A stretch of 64,000 nt of DNA, from positions 2,356,001 through 2,420,000 of the forward strand of contig NZ_CP014571.1 of NCBI RefSeq assembly GCF_017357425.1, given 5' to 3'. This document shows positions 54,669 through 64,000 of the stretch, in pieces. Source of the DNA: Arthrobacter sp. D5-1 (GTDB lineage: Bacteria; Actinomycetota; Actinomycetes; Actinomycetales; Micrococcaceae). Position numbers and translations under genes: made by a program. Below the pieces are notes generated by a model, which was given only the letters and a program-made list of their open reading frames with translations, was not told where the DNA came from and ran no database searches. Numbering within the stretch: position 1 is the stretch's first letter; each line of letters starts with the position of its first letter.

Positions 54669-55439
54669 GGCTGCGTTCTCGTCTATAAGCCACAGGGTCC
54701 GCGCACGGCCAACGGGACCGGAGGCGGGCACCTGGACCGGGTTGGCGCCAGCCAAGGCCAGGCCAACAGCTCCTGCCTTATCTTCGCCGGCAACAACCAT
54801 CCAGATCTCCTGGGCGGTGTTGATGGCGGGCAGCGTCAAGGAGATACGCGACGACGGCGGCTTGGGCGAGTTCTCGACACCCACCACCGTGCGTTTCTTC
54901 TCACGGACGCCGGCCTGCTCGGGAAAGAGCGACGCCACGTGGGCGTCCGGGCCCACGCCAAGAAGCAGGACATCAAAGCGCGGCAGGAGGCCAGGCTCGT
55001 CGGAGCGGCTATCAGACATGTCAGCTGCATGCTCGGCTTCGGCTGCTGCCTTGAGTTCCTCGGCATAGGCAAAGGCGGCTTCGTCAGCTGTGGCAAAGTC
55101 GTCCGCCGAGCCGGGCTCGTGGACCCTGGCAGGATCTACAGCCAGGTGGGCCAGCAGGGCCTGGTGCGCTTGACGGGTATTCCTGTCCTCGCTGTCAGCA
55201 GCAACGAAGCGTTCATCACCCCACCAGAAGTTAACTTTTGACCAGTCGACGGCCGGTGCTGCAGCTGAATCGGCCACAGCCTTCAGCGTTCCGATTCCGA
55301 CGGTGCCGCCGGTCAGGACCACCGTGGCCTCGCCGTGCTTGTCCTGGACATCCACAAGCTTGGTAATGAGGCGTGCCGCGATGGCGGCCATCAACACCTT
55401 GGAGTCGGGATGGATGCTAACTCTTGGCTCAGCGTGCAC
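54621..55439 (-). CDS. pgl: 6-phosphogluconolactonase
   Basis: The 272-residue enzyme has the Pgl/NagB-like fold: VVLTGGTVGIGTLKAV, WSKVNFWWGDERFVAADSEDRN, the substrate site FDVLLLGVGPDAHVASLFPE and a C-terminal LWLIDENAASRV. It hydrolyses 6-phosphogluconolactone. The GTG start overlaps the opcA stop by 11 bp. It ends the tkt-tal-pgi-zwf-opcA-pgl operon. An unusual acidic insertion lies near EHAADMSDSRSDEPG. Confidence 0.95.
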   Translation of the reverse strand: MHAEPRVSIHPDSKVLMAAIAARLITKLVDVQDKHGEATVVLTGGTVGIGTLKAVADSAAAPAVDWSKVNFWWGDERFVAADSEDRNTRQAHQALLAHLAVDPARVHEPGSADDFATADEAAFAYAEELKAAAEAEHAADMSDSRSDEPGLLPRFDVLLLGVGPDAHVASLFPEQAGVREKKRTVVGVENSPKPPSSRISLTLPAINTAQEIWMVVAGEDKAGAVGLALAGANPVQVPASGPVGRARTLWLIDENAASRVPQQLVRKDPAGA

Positions 55440-56370
55440 TTGTCTGGACTCTCCTCTGGCTGGTAAGTGGCAGTCCCATCGTAATCACTTCTCCGAAGAC
55501 TTCGTCGGGGTCGAGCCGTCGGAGTTCTTCGGCGAGGCAATCTTTAAGGCTGCGCCGGGGGAGGGTGATACGCTGTGCCGGCTGTCCAGGTTGGGTCAGT
55601 TCCGCCACGGACAGTCCGGGACGGAAAAGCTGGACATCGCCGCTTGCACGGGTCAGCCGGACCCGCCGAATGCCGGTACCTGCAGGGTCCGCCACAATCG
55701 TGACGGGCGCCTCCAGCGCCAGGCTCAGCCAGGCAGCCAGCAGCAGGGTGCTGGGAGAGTCCGATGCGCCTTCCACAGCCACGGCTGAGACGGGGTCGCT
55801 GTCGACTTGGTCGAAGACAGCTGCGAGTTGCATGCGCCAGTTGGTCAGGCGGGTCCAGGCAAGGTCGGTGTCGCCGGCTTTGTACGTTGCCCGGATGTTC
55901 TCCAGTGCCCGGCGGGGGTCAGGTTCGTTGGCGGAGTCGGTGATGCGGCGGTGCGCGATGCGGCCGATGGAGGTTTCGCAGGCGCTTTCCGGGGCTCCGT
56001 GCGGCCACCAGGCAACGATCGGGGCATCCGGCAACAGCAGGGCGGCCACCAGGGATTCGCTCTCGTGGGCCATGTGCCCATGCCCGCGCAGGACGATGAC
56101 CTCGGATGCGCCGGCGTCGCCGCCGACACGGATTTGAGCATCAAGACGGTCAGGACCCTCAACGCCGGCGTCGGCCAGGACAATGATCCGGCAGGGGTGT
56201 TCCCGGCTGGCTTCATTGGCGGCCTCTATGGCTTCTTCTTCCTGCCCGGACTTGGTCACCACCACCAGGGTCAGGACACGGCCCAAGGCGATGACGCCGC
56301 CCTGTTCACGCAGCGACATGATCTTCTTGGAGATCTTGGAGGTGGTGGTATCGGGAAGATCTACAATCAT
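55429..56370 (-). CDS. opcA: Glucose-6-phosphate dehydrogenase assembly protein OpcA
   Basis: The 313-residue protein starts MIVDLPDTTTSKISKKIMSL and shows the OpcA core: LTLVVVTKSGQEEEAIEAANEASREHPCRIIVL, IVAWWPHGAPESACETSIGRIAHRRITDS and DTDLAWTRLTNWRMQLAAVFDQ. OpcA is needed for full activity or redox control of Zwf in actinobacteria and cyanobacteria. It overlaps zwf by ATGA and pgl by 11 bp, so all three are coupled. Confidence 0.95.
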   Translation of the reverse strand: MIVDLPDTTTSKISKKIMSLREQGGVIALGRVLTLVVVTKSGQEEEAIEAANEASREHPCRIIVLADAGVEGPDRLDAQIRVGGDAGASEVIVLRGHGHMAHESESLVAALLLPDAPIVAWWPHGAPESACETSIGRIAHRRITDSANEPDPRRALENIRATYKAGDTDLAWTRLTNWRMQLAAVFDQVDSDPVSAVAVEGASDSPSTLLLAAWLSLALEAPVTIVADPAGTGIRRVRLTRASGDVQLFRPGLSVAELTQPGQPAQRITLPRRSLKDCLAEELRRLDPDEVFGEVITMGLPLTSQRRVQTSAR

Positions 56371-57923
56371 GGCCTTCTCCAGGTTCGTCCGTCACGGGCG
56401 AGCAGGTCATCGGCCGAGGCCGGTCCCCAACTGCCGGGTGCATAGGGTTGCGGTTGTTCGTCCAGGCCGGCCCAGTATTCCTCGAACGGGTCCAGGATCT
56501 TCCAGGACAATTCCACTTCCTGGTGGCGCGGGAAGAGCGGCGGTTCACCCAGGAGTACGTCCAGAATGAGTCGCTCGTAGGCTTCGGGGCTGGACTCCGT
56601 GAAGGAGTGGCCGTAGCCAAAGTCCATGGTGACGTCGCGGACTTCCATCTGGGTGCCCGGGACCTTGGAACCGAAACGGATGGTGGCGCCTTCGTCGGGC
56701 TGGACGCGGATCACCACGGCGTTCTGGCCGAAGTCGTCCTCACCATGGTCGCGGAACAACAGGTTCGGCGCGCGCTTGAACACCACGGCGATTTCGGTGA
56801 CACGACGACCCAAACGCTTACCGGCGCGCAGGTAGAACGGCACACCGTTCCAGCGGCGGGTGTTGATGTCCACCCGGATCGCAGCATACGTCTCGGTCTT
56901 GGAATCGGCAGGGATGCCGTCCTCATCCAGGTAACCGAGTACTTCTTCGCCGCCCTGCCAGCCACCGGTGAACTGACCACGTGCGGAGTGGGTGGAGAGG
57001 TCGTCGGGCAGCTTGACCGCCGCGAGGACTTTTTCCTTCTCCGCCCTCAAATCATCGGCATTAAAGGAAATGGGCTCCTCCATCGCCGTCAACGCCAGCA
57101 ACTGGAGCAGGTGGTTCTGGATGACATCGCGGGCAGCACCCACGCCGTCGTAATACCCTGCACGCCCGCCGGTGCCGATGTCCTCGGCCATGGTGATCTG
57201 GACGTGGTCCACGTAGTTGGCGTTCCAGAGCGGCTCAAACAACTGGTTCGCGAAGCGCAAAGCCAGGATGTTTTGCACCGTCTCTTTGCCGAGGTAGTGG
57301 TCAATCCTGAACACGGCATCGGCCGGGAACACGGATTCGACGATGTCGTTCAGCTGGCGGGCGGACTCGAGGTCATGCCCAAACGGCTTCTCGATCACCA
57401 CACGTCGCCATTGGCCAGGCTTGGCCTGGGCAAGGCCATGCTTGGACAGCTGGCGGCAGACCTGTTCAAAGGCCTTGGGTGGGATCGACAAGTAGAAGCC
57501 GTGGTTTCCGCGGGTTCCGCGGGTCTCATCCAGCTCATCAAGGACATCACCGAGGCGCTCAAAAGCGTCGTCGTCGTCGAACTCTCCCTGGACAAAGCGA
57601 ATACCCGAGGCCAATTGCTCCCATACCGCTTCATCGAACTTGGTCCGGGCGTGGGCTTTGACGTTTTCCTTGACCTCGGCCGCGAAGTCAGCGTTGTCCC
57701 AGTCACGGCGGCCGAAACCAACCAGCGCGAAGCTGGGAGGCAACAGACCACGGTTGGCGAGGTCATAGACCGCCGGCATGAGTTTTTTACGGGCGAGGTC
57801 GCCGGTGACTCCGAAGAACACCAACGACGACGGCCCGGCGATGCGGTTCAGGCGCCGGTCCCGCGGATCCCGCAGAGGATTCCGCAGACCGGCGTTTTTC
57901 CTGCCGTTTTCAGTTTCTGGCAT
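56367..57923 (-). CDS. zwf: Glucose-6-phosphate 1-dehydrogenase
   Basis: The 518-residue enzyme has the NADP site VFFGVTGDLARKKLMPAVYDL and the catalytic RIDHYLGKETVQN (His-Lys region). VQITMAEDIGTGGRAGYYDGVGAARDVIQNHLLQ and IRVQPDEGATIRFGSKVPG complete the C-terminal domain. It starts the oxidative pentose-phosphate pathway and makes NADPH. It lies 15 bp after pgi and overlaps opcA. Confidence 0.98.
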   Translation of the reverse strand: MPETENGRKNAGLRNPLRDPRDRRLNRIAGPSSLVFFGVTGDLARKKLMPAVYDLANRGLLPPSFALVGFGRRDWDNADFAAEVKENVKAHARTKFDEAVWEQLASGIRFVQGEFDDDDAFERLGDVLDELDETRGTRGNHGFYLSIPPKAFEQVCRQLSKHGLAQAKPGQWRRVVIEKPFGHDLESARQLNDIVESVFPADAVFRIDHYLGKETVQNILALRFANQLFEPLWNANYVDHVQITMAEDIGTGGRAGYYDGVGAARDVIQNHLLQLLALTAMEEPISFNADDLRAEKEKVLAAVKLPDDLSTHSARGQFTGGWQGGEEVLGYLDEDGIPADSKTETYAAIRVDINTRRWNGVPFYLRAGKRLGRRVTEIAVVFKRAPNLLFRDHGEDDFGQNAVVIRVQPDEGATIRFGSKVPGTQMEVRDVTMDFGYGHSFTESSPEAYERLILDVLLGEPPLFPRHQEVELSWKILDPFEEYWAGLDEQPQPYAPGSWGPASADDLLARDGRTWRRP

Positions 57924-57938
57924 GTTTGGTTCTGTGCC

Positions 57939-59570
57939 TTAGCTTTCGAGTGCGCTGGCTTGGTCGGCCAACGCAGCGACGACTTCCTGGAGTTGGGCCA
58001 CGCCGGCAGCACGTTCGGTGAGGTGCAGGCGCAAAACAGGACGGCCATGGCCTTCCAAGACCTGGGCGTCGCCCGAGGCCTGGGCGGCAATGAGCTGGCC
58101 GAAAGTGAAGGGCCGCTCCGGGATGTCCAGATCAGTGGAGGATGCTGCAGTGACCTGCAGGAATACTCCGATGGCCGGTCCGCCCTTGTGGAACTGGCCC
58201 GTGGAGTGAAGGAACCGCGGACCCCAACCGAATGTCACAGGACGCCCGCTGACGGCCGCGAGTTCATCCCGGATACCTTCAAGCGGCGCGTGGGAAATAC
58301 GGTCGAGGTATGCCTGCACGCTCAAGTAGCCATCCGTGCCGAGCTGGCTGAGCAGTGCCTGCACAGCCTCGCTTACCGTTGAGGCGTTACCGAGCCATCC
58401 ACCTCCGCGTACTTCCACAGCACCGTCGGTGAAGGCCGCGGGGGTGGGTTCGGGACGGGCGTCCAGCAAGCCGCGGGCTGCCACCTTGGCGGCCTCGACG
58501 TCGGGCTGGTCAAACGGGTTGATGCCCAGGAGCCGGCCCGCCACGGCGGTTGCGAATTCCCAGACAAACATCTGCGAGGCCAGCCCACCGGCGATGGCTA
58601 CCTCGTTCCCACGAAGCTCGACGTCGGCATCCGCGCTGACCAGCCGCACCACCAGGACGTCGTCGGCACCGTTCAGGGCCTCAGGAGAGTCCGGGCCGGC
58701 AACGACAGGCAGGACGCCCGTACCCAGTTTGCCGGTGGATTCCGCAATGAGCTGTTCGGCCCAATCAGCGAAACCGACAATACCTGAGCCGTCTTCGGCG
58801 ATGACCACCTTGTTGCGCAGCGGGCTGGTACCACCCAAAGCTATGCCCAGTGCCAGGCCGATGTTGTCGGCGGAGTCCTCGTTGAGGATCTCCGCAGCTT
58901 CCTCCGCCTCATCCAGGAAGGCCTGGATGTCCACACCGGCAAGCCCACAAGGGACCAGGCCGAACGCAGTCAGTGCTGAGAAACGGCCTCCCACGTTGGG
59001 GTCGGCGTTGAATACCGCGCGGTAGCCTGCCTCGCGCGACGCCTTATCCAGGGGCGACCCCGGATCAGTAACGATGATGATGCGGCTCCCAGCGTCGATG
59101 CCGGCGTCGTTGAACGCCTTCTCGAATACACGGCGCTGGGAGTCGGTCTCAACGGTGGAGCCGGACTTGGAGGAAACGACGATCGCCGTTTCCGCCAACC
59201 GATCCGCCAGGGCAGCACTGACCTGTTCAGGATCAGTGCTGTCCAGCACAGTCAGCTCGACGCCGGCAGTACCGGCAATGACCTCGGGAGCCAGCGAAGA
59301 CCCACCCATGCCACACAGGACAATGCGGGTAACTCCTTCGGCACGAAGGGCGTCACGAAGTTCCAGAATGTCACCGACCAAGGCCTGGGACACTGTGGCG
59401 GCCTCTACCCAGCCGAGACGGATCGCAGACTCGGACTCTGCCTCAGGACCCCACAGAGTGTGGTCCTTAGCGAAAATCCGCGTGGCGATCCTGTCCTCAA
59501 CCAGGCTGTCAATGTGCTGGGCGATGGCCTGTTGCGCGGCACCGCTGGCGTCGTAGCTGATTGTGCTCAT
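57939..59570 (-). CDS. pgi: Glucose-6-phosphate isomerase
   Basis: The 543-residue protein has two SIS-type halves with IVLCGMGGSSLAPEVIAG, SSKSGSTVETDSQRRVFEKA, GGRFSALTAFGLVPCGLAG and KVVIAEDGSGIVGFADWAEQL. It resembles the bacterial PGI form often found inside actinobacterial pentose-phosphate operons. It interconverts glucose-6-phosphate and fructose-6-phosphate, letting the pathway cycle. tal ends 6 bp upstream. Confidence 0.93.
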   Translation of the reverse strand: MSTISYDASGAAQQAIAQHIDSLVEDRIATRIFAKDHTLWGPEAESESAIRLGWVEAATVSQALVGDILELRDALRAEGVTRIVLCGMGGSSLAPEVIAGTAGVELTVLDSTDPEQVSAALADRLAETAIVVSSKSGSTVETDSQRRVFEKAFNDAGIDAGSRIIIVTDPGSPLDKASREAGYRAVFNADPNVGGRFSALTAFGLVPCGLAGVDIQAFLDEAEEAAEILNEDSADNIGLALGIALGGTSPLRNKVVIAEDGSGIVGFADWAEQLIAESTGKLGTGVLPVVAGPDSPEALNGADDVLVVRLVSADADVELRGNEVAIAGGLASQMFVWEFATAVAGRLLGINPFDQPDVEAAKVAARGLLDARPEPTPAAFTDGAVEVRGGGWLGNASTVSEAVQALLSQLGTDGYLSVQAYLDRISHAPLEGIRDELAAVSGRPVTFGWGPRFLHSTGQFHKGGPAIGVFLQVTAASSTDLDIPERPFTFGQLIAAQASGDAQVLEGHGRPVLRLHLTERAAGVAQLQEVVAALADQASALES

Positions 59571-59576
59571 GGTGGG

Positions 59577-60695
59577 TTAGGAAGCCTTCCGTGCGGTGGC
59601 GAGGGCGCCTTCGACGTCGGCGAGGAGTTCCTTCCAGGAGCCTACGAACTTCTCAAGGCCTTCGGTCTCAAGCAACGTCACGACGTCGTTGTAGGAAACG
59701 CCGAGGGCTTCGAGGGCGTTGAGGGTCTCGTTTGCCTCGTCGTAAGTGCCGGTGATGGTGTCACCAGTGACGACACCGTGGTCGAACGTGGCATCCAGCG
59801 TTTTCTCCGGCATGGTGTTGACCACGCCGGCTGCCACGAGTTCGGTCACGTAGAGGGTATCCGGGTAGGCAGGGTCCTTGACGCCGGTGGAGGCCCACAG
59901 CGGACGCTGCGGGAGGGCGCCGGCCTCTGCCAGCACTGCCCAGCGCTCGGTGGAGAAGAGCTCTTCGTAGACCTGGTAAGCCAGGCGTGCGTTGGCGACA
60001 CCGGCCTTGCCCTTGAGTGCCTTGGCTTCATCGGTGCCGATGGCGTCGAGGCGCTTGTCGATCTCGGAGTCAACGCGGGACACGAAGAACGAAGCAACGG
60101 AGTGGATCCTGGAGAGGTCGTGGCCGTTCTCCTTGGCCTGCTCAAGGCCGGACTGGAAGGCGTTGATGACCGCGCGGTAGCGCTCCAGGGAGAAGATCAG
60201 GGTCACGTTGACGCTGATGCCCTCGGCCAGGGTAGCCGTGATGGCTTCGAGGCCTTCCAGGGTTGCTGGGATCTTGATGTGGACGTTGTCCTTGTTGACC
60301 TTGGCGTAGAGGTGCTTGGCCTCGGCGATGGTGCCGGCGGTGTCCCAGGCAAGGCGGGGATCCACCTCGATGGAAACGCGGCCGTCCACACCATTGGTGG
60401 CGGCGGCTACCGGTGCAAAGAGATCGCAGGCGTCTGCGACATCAGTGGTGGTGATTTCAAAAATGGTCTCTTCGACGCTGGCGCCGGCCGCGGCCTGCGC
60501 TGCGATGATGGCGTCGTAGTCCGTGCCGGCGGTGATCGCGGCGTGGAAGATGGACGGGTTGGTGGTCACGCCAACCACGTTCTTTTCGTCGATGAGCTTC
60601 TGCAGGGTGCCTGTGTCCAGGCGGGTGCGGGAGAGGTCATCGAGCCAGATGGAAACGCCGGCGTCGGAAAGCTGCTGCGTGGGAGTGCTAGACAT
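59577..60695 (-). CDS. tal: Transaldolase
   Basis: The 372-residue enzyme has [55 protein letters not shown], the Schiff-base Lys in [15 protein letters not shown] and [15 protein letters not shown]. The size and motifs match the actinobacterial transaldolase subfamily. It exchanges dihydroxyacetone units between sugar phosphates. GGAG lies upstream of ATG 60695, 32 bp after tkt. Confidence 0.97.
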   Translation of the reverse strand: MSSTPTQQLSDAGVSIWLDDLSRTRLDTGTLQKLIDEKNVVGVTTNPSIFHAAITAGTDYDAIIAAQAAAGASVEETIFEITTTDVADACDLFAPVAAATNGVDGRVSIEVDPRLAWDTAGTIAEAKHLYAKVNKDNVHIKIPATLEGLEAITATLAEGISVNVTLIFSLERYRAVINAFQSGLEQAKENGHDLSRIHSVASFFVSRVDSEIDKRLDAIGTDEAKALKGKAGVANARLAYQVYEELFSTERWAVLAEAGALPQRPLWASTGVKDPAYPDTLYVTELVAAGVVNTMPEKTLDATFDHGVVTGDTITGTYDEANETLNALEALGVSYNDVVTLLETEGLEKFVGSWKELLADVEGALATARKAS

Positions 60696-60727
60696 GTGTT
60701 TTTCTCCTGTGAGAGGGGAGCAGACTG

Positions 60728-62854
60728 TTATGCGTTGACGTCTGCGAGGGAGTCTTTGGCTGCGGCTGCGACGGCTTCGGCGGTGATGCCGAATTCGTTG
60801 AAGAGCCGCTTGTAGTCGGCCGAGGCACCGAAGTGCTCAAGGGAGATGGAGCGGCCGGCGTCGCCGACGAATTCGCGCCAGCCGAGTGCAAGGCCGGCTT
60901 CAACAGAAACGCGGGCTTTCACGGAAGCGGGGAGCACGGATTCGCGGTAGGCCTCGTCCTGCTTGTTGAACCACTCAACGCAGGGCATGGAGACAACGCG
61001 GGCTGCGATGCCTTCGGCCTGGAGGGCTTCGCGGGCCTGGACTGCCAGCTGGACTTCGGAGCCGGTGCCGATCAGGATGACCTGGGCGTCAACGGTTTCG
61101 CCGTCCTTGGAAGCTTCGGCCAGCACGTAGCCGCCCTTGGCAACGCCTGCGGTGGAACCGAACGTGTCACCGGTTGCTTCACCTTCGCCGCGGGCGTAGG
61201 TGGGGATGTTCTGACGGGTCAGGACGATACCTGCCGGGTTCTCGTGGTTCTCCAGCATGGCCTTCCATGCCGCGGAAACCTCGTTCGCATCACCGGGACG
61301 GACAACGTCCAGGCCCGGGATGGCGCGCAGCGAAGCGAGCTGCTCAACCGGCTGGTGGGTGGGGCCGTCTTCGCCCAGGCCGATGGAGTCGTGTGTCCAT
61401 ACGTACAGGGACGGAACACCCATCAGCGCGCCAAGGCGGATGGCCGGGCGCTGGTAGTCGCTGAAGATGAGGAACGTACCGGAGAAAGCGCGGGTACGGC
61501 CATGCAGGGAAATGCCGTTCACAATCGACGCAGCAGCGTGCTCACGGATACCGAAGTGCAGCACCCGTCCGTACGGGTTGCCCTTCCAGGCGTCCGTGGA
61601 GCGCGAGGTCGGGATGAACGACGGCGAGCCTTCGATCGTGGTGTTGTTGGACTCGGCGAGGTCGGCCGAACCGCCCCACAGCTCCGGCAGGACCGGGCCG
61701 ATGGCGTTCAGGACCTTGCCCGAAGCCGCGCGGGTGGAAACGTCCTTGCCTGCTTCGAACACGGGAAGCGCAGCATCGATGCCCACGGGGAGCTTCTTCG
61801 CTTCAACGCGTTCCAGCAGGGCAGCGGCGTCCGGGTTGGCGGACTGCCATGCCTCGAACGAGCTCTGCCAGGCAGCGCGTGACTCGGCGCCACGGTCCAG
61901 GACCTTACGGGCGTGTGCCAGGACTTCTTCGTCAACATCGAAGGACTTGGCAGGATCGAAGCCGAGCACGGTCTTCAGGGCCGCGACTTCCTCGGCACCC
62001 AGGGCGGAACCGTGGATCTTGCCGGTGTTCTGCTTCTTCGGCGCCGGGTACCCAATGATGGTGCGCAGCGAAATGATGGACGGCTTGTTCGTCTCAGCCT
62101 TCGCCGCGAGCAGTGCTGAGTAGAGTTCCTGGACGTCTTCGACGTAGTCTCCGGTCTTGGTCCAGTCAACGCGCTGGGTGTGCCAGCCGTAGGCCTCGTA
62201 GCGCTTGAGGACGTCCTCGGTGAAGGCGATGTCGGTGTCGTCTTCGATGGAGATGTGGTTCTCGTCGTAGATCACTACGAGGTTGCCAAGTTCCTGGTGG
62301 CCGGCCAGCGAGGACGCCTCGGAGGTCACGCCTTCCTGGAGATCGCCATCGGAGGCGATGACCCAGATGGTGTGGTCGAACGGCGATTCGCCGGCGGGAG
62401 CATCGGCGTCGAACAGGCCGCGCTGGCGACGCTGGGAGTACGCGAAACCAACAGCCGAGGCCAAGCCCTGGCCCAGCGGGCCGGTGGTGATTTCCACGCC
62501 GGCGGTGTGCTTGTACTCGGGGTGGCCAGGGGTCAGTGAACCCCAGGTGCGGAGCGCCTCAAGGTCCTTCAATTCCAGGCCGTAACCGGACAGGAACAAC
62601 TGGATGTAAAGGGTCAACGACGTGTGGCCGGGGGACAGGACGAACCGGTCGCGGCCAAGCCAGTCCGGGTTCTTTGGGTCATGGCGCATCAGCTTCTGGA
62701 ACAGCAAGTATGCTGCCGGAGCCAAGCTCATCGCCGTACCGGGGTGGCCGTTGCCGACCTTCTCCACGGCGTCTGCGGCCAACACACGAACGGTGTCAAC
62801 TGCCTTCTTGTCCAGATCGGTCCATGACAGTTCTTGCTCTTCCAAATGTGGCAC
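60728..62854 (-). CDS. tkt: Transketolase
   Basis: The 708-residue thiamine-diphosphate enzyme has [40 protein letters not shown], the TPP motif [20 protein letters not shown] with [16 protein letters not shown], and [16 protein letters not shown] and [22 protein letters not shown] in the pyrimidine domain. It moves two-carbon units in the non-oxidative pentose-phosphate pathway. GTG 62854 is chosen since it opens the usual short N-terminus; an upstream frame would add 20 atypical residues. It heads the operon and is divergent from ctaB. Confidence 0.97.
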   Translation of the reverse strand: MPHLEEQELSWTDLDKKAVDTVRVLAADAVEKVGNGHPGTAMSLAPAAYLLFQKLMRHDPKNPDWLGRDRFVLSPGHTSLTLYIQLFLSGYGLELKDLEALRTWGSLTPGHPEYKHTAGVEITTGPLGQGLASAVGFAYSQRRQRGLFDADAPAGESPFDHTIWVIASDGDLQEGVTSEASSLAGHQELGNLVVIYDENHISIEDDTDIAFTEDVLKRYEAYGWHTQRVDWTKTGDYVEDVQELYSALLAAKAETNKPSIISLRTIIGYPAPKKQNTGKIHGSALGAEEVAALKTVLGFDPAKSFDVDEEVLAHARKVLDRGAESRAAWQSSFEAWQSANPDAAALLERVEAKKLPVGIDAALPVFEAGKDVSTRAASGKVLNAIGPVLPELWGGSADLAESNNTTIEGSPSFIPTSRSTDAWKGNPYGRVLHFGIREHAAASIVNGISLHGRTRAFSGTFLIFSDYQRPAIRLGALMGVPSLYVWTHDSIGLGEDGPTHQPVEQLASLRAIPGLDVVRPGDANEVSAAWKAMLENHENPAGIVLTRQNIPTYARGEGEATGDTFGSTAGVAKGGYVLAEASKDGETVDAQVILIGTGSEVQLAVQAREALQAEGIAARVVSMPCVEWFNKQDEAYRESVLPASVKARVSVEAGLALGWREFVGDAGRSISLEHFGASADYKRLFNEFGITAEAVAAAAKDSLADVNA

Positions 62855-63282
62855 GAAAACCGAGCCCCTCTCTGTGCTGACGGCAGGCGTATGGACACGG
62901 CACGCAGGAAGCACAGGATGGCGCCCGCTGCAATGTGTCTACCAGCCGTTCACCATTGAAACGTTGATCTCTCATCCAGACGCACGGATTCCCGAGAATA
63001 CGGTTTCCCGGATCGTCAACGTGTGCTGATCTGCTCAACAGCTTAGCCCTAAACGTGTCACGGAACTCAGGGAATCCCACTAACTGGACAGAAATTCCCT
63101 TATATGAATCACGATGGCCCGGAAGCGGAGTGAAGATTCGGAAACATTGACGGATTTTGCGGACATTGGTCCACTTCCGGCCACGGTATGATATTTGGAG
63201 GCCACCAGCGGTTCATGCGCCCGTGTCAGCTTTCGAAGACCGGGACGGCAGCCGTTGCGAGAACCCCAGAGCATAGAACAGA
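62855..63282. other. Divergent intergenic region between tkt and ctaB
   Basis: This 428-bp region is the largest gap in the window. It holds a 7-bp inverted repeat AGGGAAT/ATTCCCT (63069-63075 and 63094-63100) around an 18-nt centre, an AT-rich TTATATGAATC just after it, and the likely ctaB promoter (63166-63192). A minus-strand TTGACG (63020-63015) has no well-spaced -10. No gene or RNA is recognisable. Confidence 0.5.
63166..63192 (+). promoter_or_regulatory. Possible ctaB promoter
   Basis: TTGGTC (63166-63171) and TATGAT (63187-63192) are separated by 15 bp, short of the ideal 17. The -10 hexamer is strong. It leaves a leader of about 85 nt. Confidence 0.4.
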
Positions 63283-64000
63283 GTGACTGCCGCCGTGAGC
63301 ACAACTGATACGCCCCTCAACGCGTCCCCGGCCCGGGGAAGCATCGGAATTTCCCGTAAGTTCAAGGCGTATCTGGCACTCACCAAACCCCGGGTCATCG
63401 AACTCCTCCTGGTCAGCACCCTGCCCACCATGATCTTCGCCCAGCGTGGCTTCCCCTTCATCGGCCTGATCCTGGCCACCCTCGTCGGCGGAGCGTTTGC
63501 AGCCGGCAGCGCCGGAGTCTTCAACTGCTACATCGACCGCGACATCGACAAACTGATGCACCGCACCGAGAAGCGCCCCTTGGTCACGGGTGAGGTCACG
63601 CCGCGCGAGGCCCTGGTCTTCGCCTGGATCCTGGGTGCAGCGTCAATCGCCATCCTGTGGTTCGGCGCCAATCCTCTGTCCGCCTGGCTCGGGCTCGGTG
63701 CCATCGTCTTTTATGTGGTTATTTACACCATGATCCTGAAGCGCCGCACGGCCCAGAATATTGTGTGGGGCGGAGCGGCCGGATGCTTCCCCGTGCTGAT
63801 CGCCTGGGCCGCTGTCACCAATACGGTGGAGTGGCCGGCAATCGTGCTCTTCATGGTGATCTTCCTGTGGACGCCCCCGCACTACTGGCCCCTGTCCATG
63901 CGCTACGGCGAGGATTACCGCAACGCCAAGGTGCCCATGCTCGGTGCCATCGCCGGCGCCAAGGTGGTATCGGTACAAGTTGTCCTCTATGCCTGGGCCA
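63283..64000 (+). CDS. ctaB: Protoheme IX farnesyltransferase (haem O synthase), 3' truncated by window end
   Basis: The 239 visible residues begin [20 protein letters not shown] and continue into a UbiA-type prenyltransferase. [20 protein letters not shown] is the first helix region, [20 protein letters not shown] holds the Asp-rich substrate motif, and [20 protein letters not shown] is typical of CtaB/CyoE. It attaches farnesyl to haem B for cytochrome oxidase. GTG 63283 fits the N-terminus of Arthrobacter homologues better than GTG 63295. The gene continues beyond base 64000. Confidence 0.95.
   Translation, partial: MTAAVSTTDTPLNASPARGSIGISRKFKAYLALTKPRVIELLLVSTLPTMIFAQRGFPFIGLILATLVGGAFAAGSAGVFNCYIDRDIDKLMHRTEKRPLVTGEVTPREALVFAWILGAASIAILWFGANPLSAWLGLGAIVFYVVIYTMILKRRTAQNIVWGGAAGCFPVLIAWAAVTNTVEWPAIVLFMVIFLWTPPHYWPLSMRYGEDYRNAKVPMLGAIAGAKVVSVQVVLYAWA

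Noticed and set aside
56448..58382. 644-codon plus-strand frame over zwf and pgi
   Set aside because: zwf and pgi are unmistakable on the other strand; the antisense frame is a product of GC-rich third positions.

Overview
This 64 kb window is a dense, high-GC chromosomal segment of an actinobacterium, most probably of the family Micrococcaceae (Arthrobacter/Paenarthrobacter-like). The evidence is the lineage-typical gene set and order: RbpA, WhiA with RapZ and YvcK, OpcA between zwf and pgl, a CoaE-GrpB fusion, a PolA without proofreading residues, gap-pgk-tpiA-secG, and ctaB divergent from a tkt-tal-pgi-zwf-opcA-pgl operon. I see no tRNA, rRNA, CRISPR array, insertion sequence or prophage. 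Most lines of coding potential opposite the real genes are antisense shadows of GC-rich codon usage.

Layout. (1) 1-14.5 kb is the most accessory part. It holds the 3' end of a LigD-type polymerase gene, a degenerate serine-hydrolase lipoprotein, a leftward block (GlcNAc-type kinase, LolA-like protein, ABC exporter, YciO/Sua5 protein), a GntR-IclR regulator pair, a small catabolic unit (SDR, ketosteroid-dehydrogenase-like flavoprotein, Dabb protein), and a kynurenine unit (kynA, kynU, PaaX-like regulator). A site close to the DasR/NagR dre consensus lies between the kinase and GntR genes. (2) 14.5-24.4 kb carries a phosphate transporter with a coupled small membrane protein, a lipoprotein/membrane-protein pair, a RibD/DHFR-like reductase, a thioesterase, polA, an Eis-like acetyltransferase and a polysaccharide deacetylase. 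(3) 24.4-32.8 kb carries rpsA, yigZ, coaE, uvrB, a TerC-type protein behind a likely manganese (yybP-ykoY) riboswitch, and an MFS transporter. (4) 32.8-40 kb carries a peptidase-like hydrolase, a GNAT, a CoA transferase with apparently permuted domain order, a DUF3516 helicase, a trans-aconitate methyltransferase-like protein and a small GntR regulator. (5) 40-50.4 kb is core DNA repair and cell biology: uvrA, a HAD phosphatase, an acyltransferase, uvrC, rapZ-yvcK-whiA and sodA. (6) 50.6-64 kb is central carbon metabolism: lower glycolysis with secG, rbpA, the complete pentose-phosphate operon on the minus strand, and the start of ctaB.

A recurring theme, read directly from the DNA, is leaderless transcription. 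In at least ten genes a TANNNT -10 box ends 6-7 nt before the start codon, which puts the predicted transcription start on the start codon itself. The clearest case is yigZ/coaE, whose two divergent -10 boxes share two bases and each lie exactly 6 nt from a GTG start. uvrA combines this layout with a LexA-like SOS box. No wholly new large system (defence island, biosynthetic cluster or novel mobile element) is visible. The best candidates for undescribed biology are the SDR/flavoprotein/Dabb catabolic module, the permuted CoA transferase, the paired lipoprotein/membrane protein locus, and the compact leaderless promoter designs.
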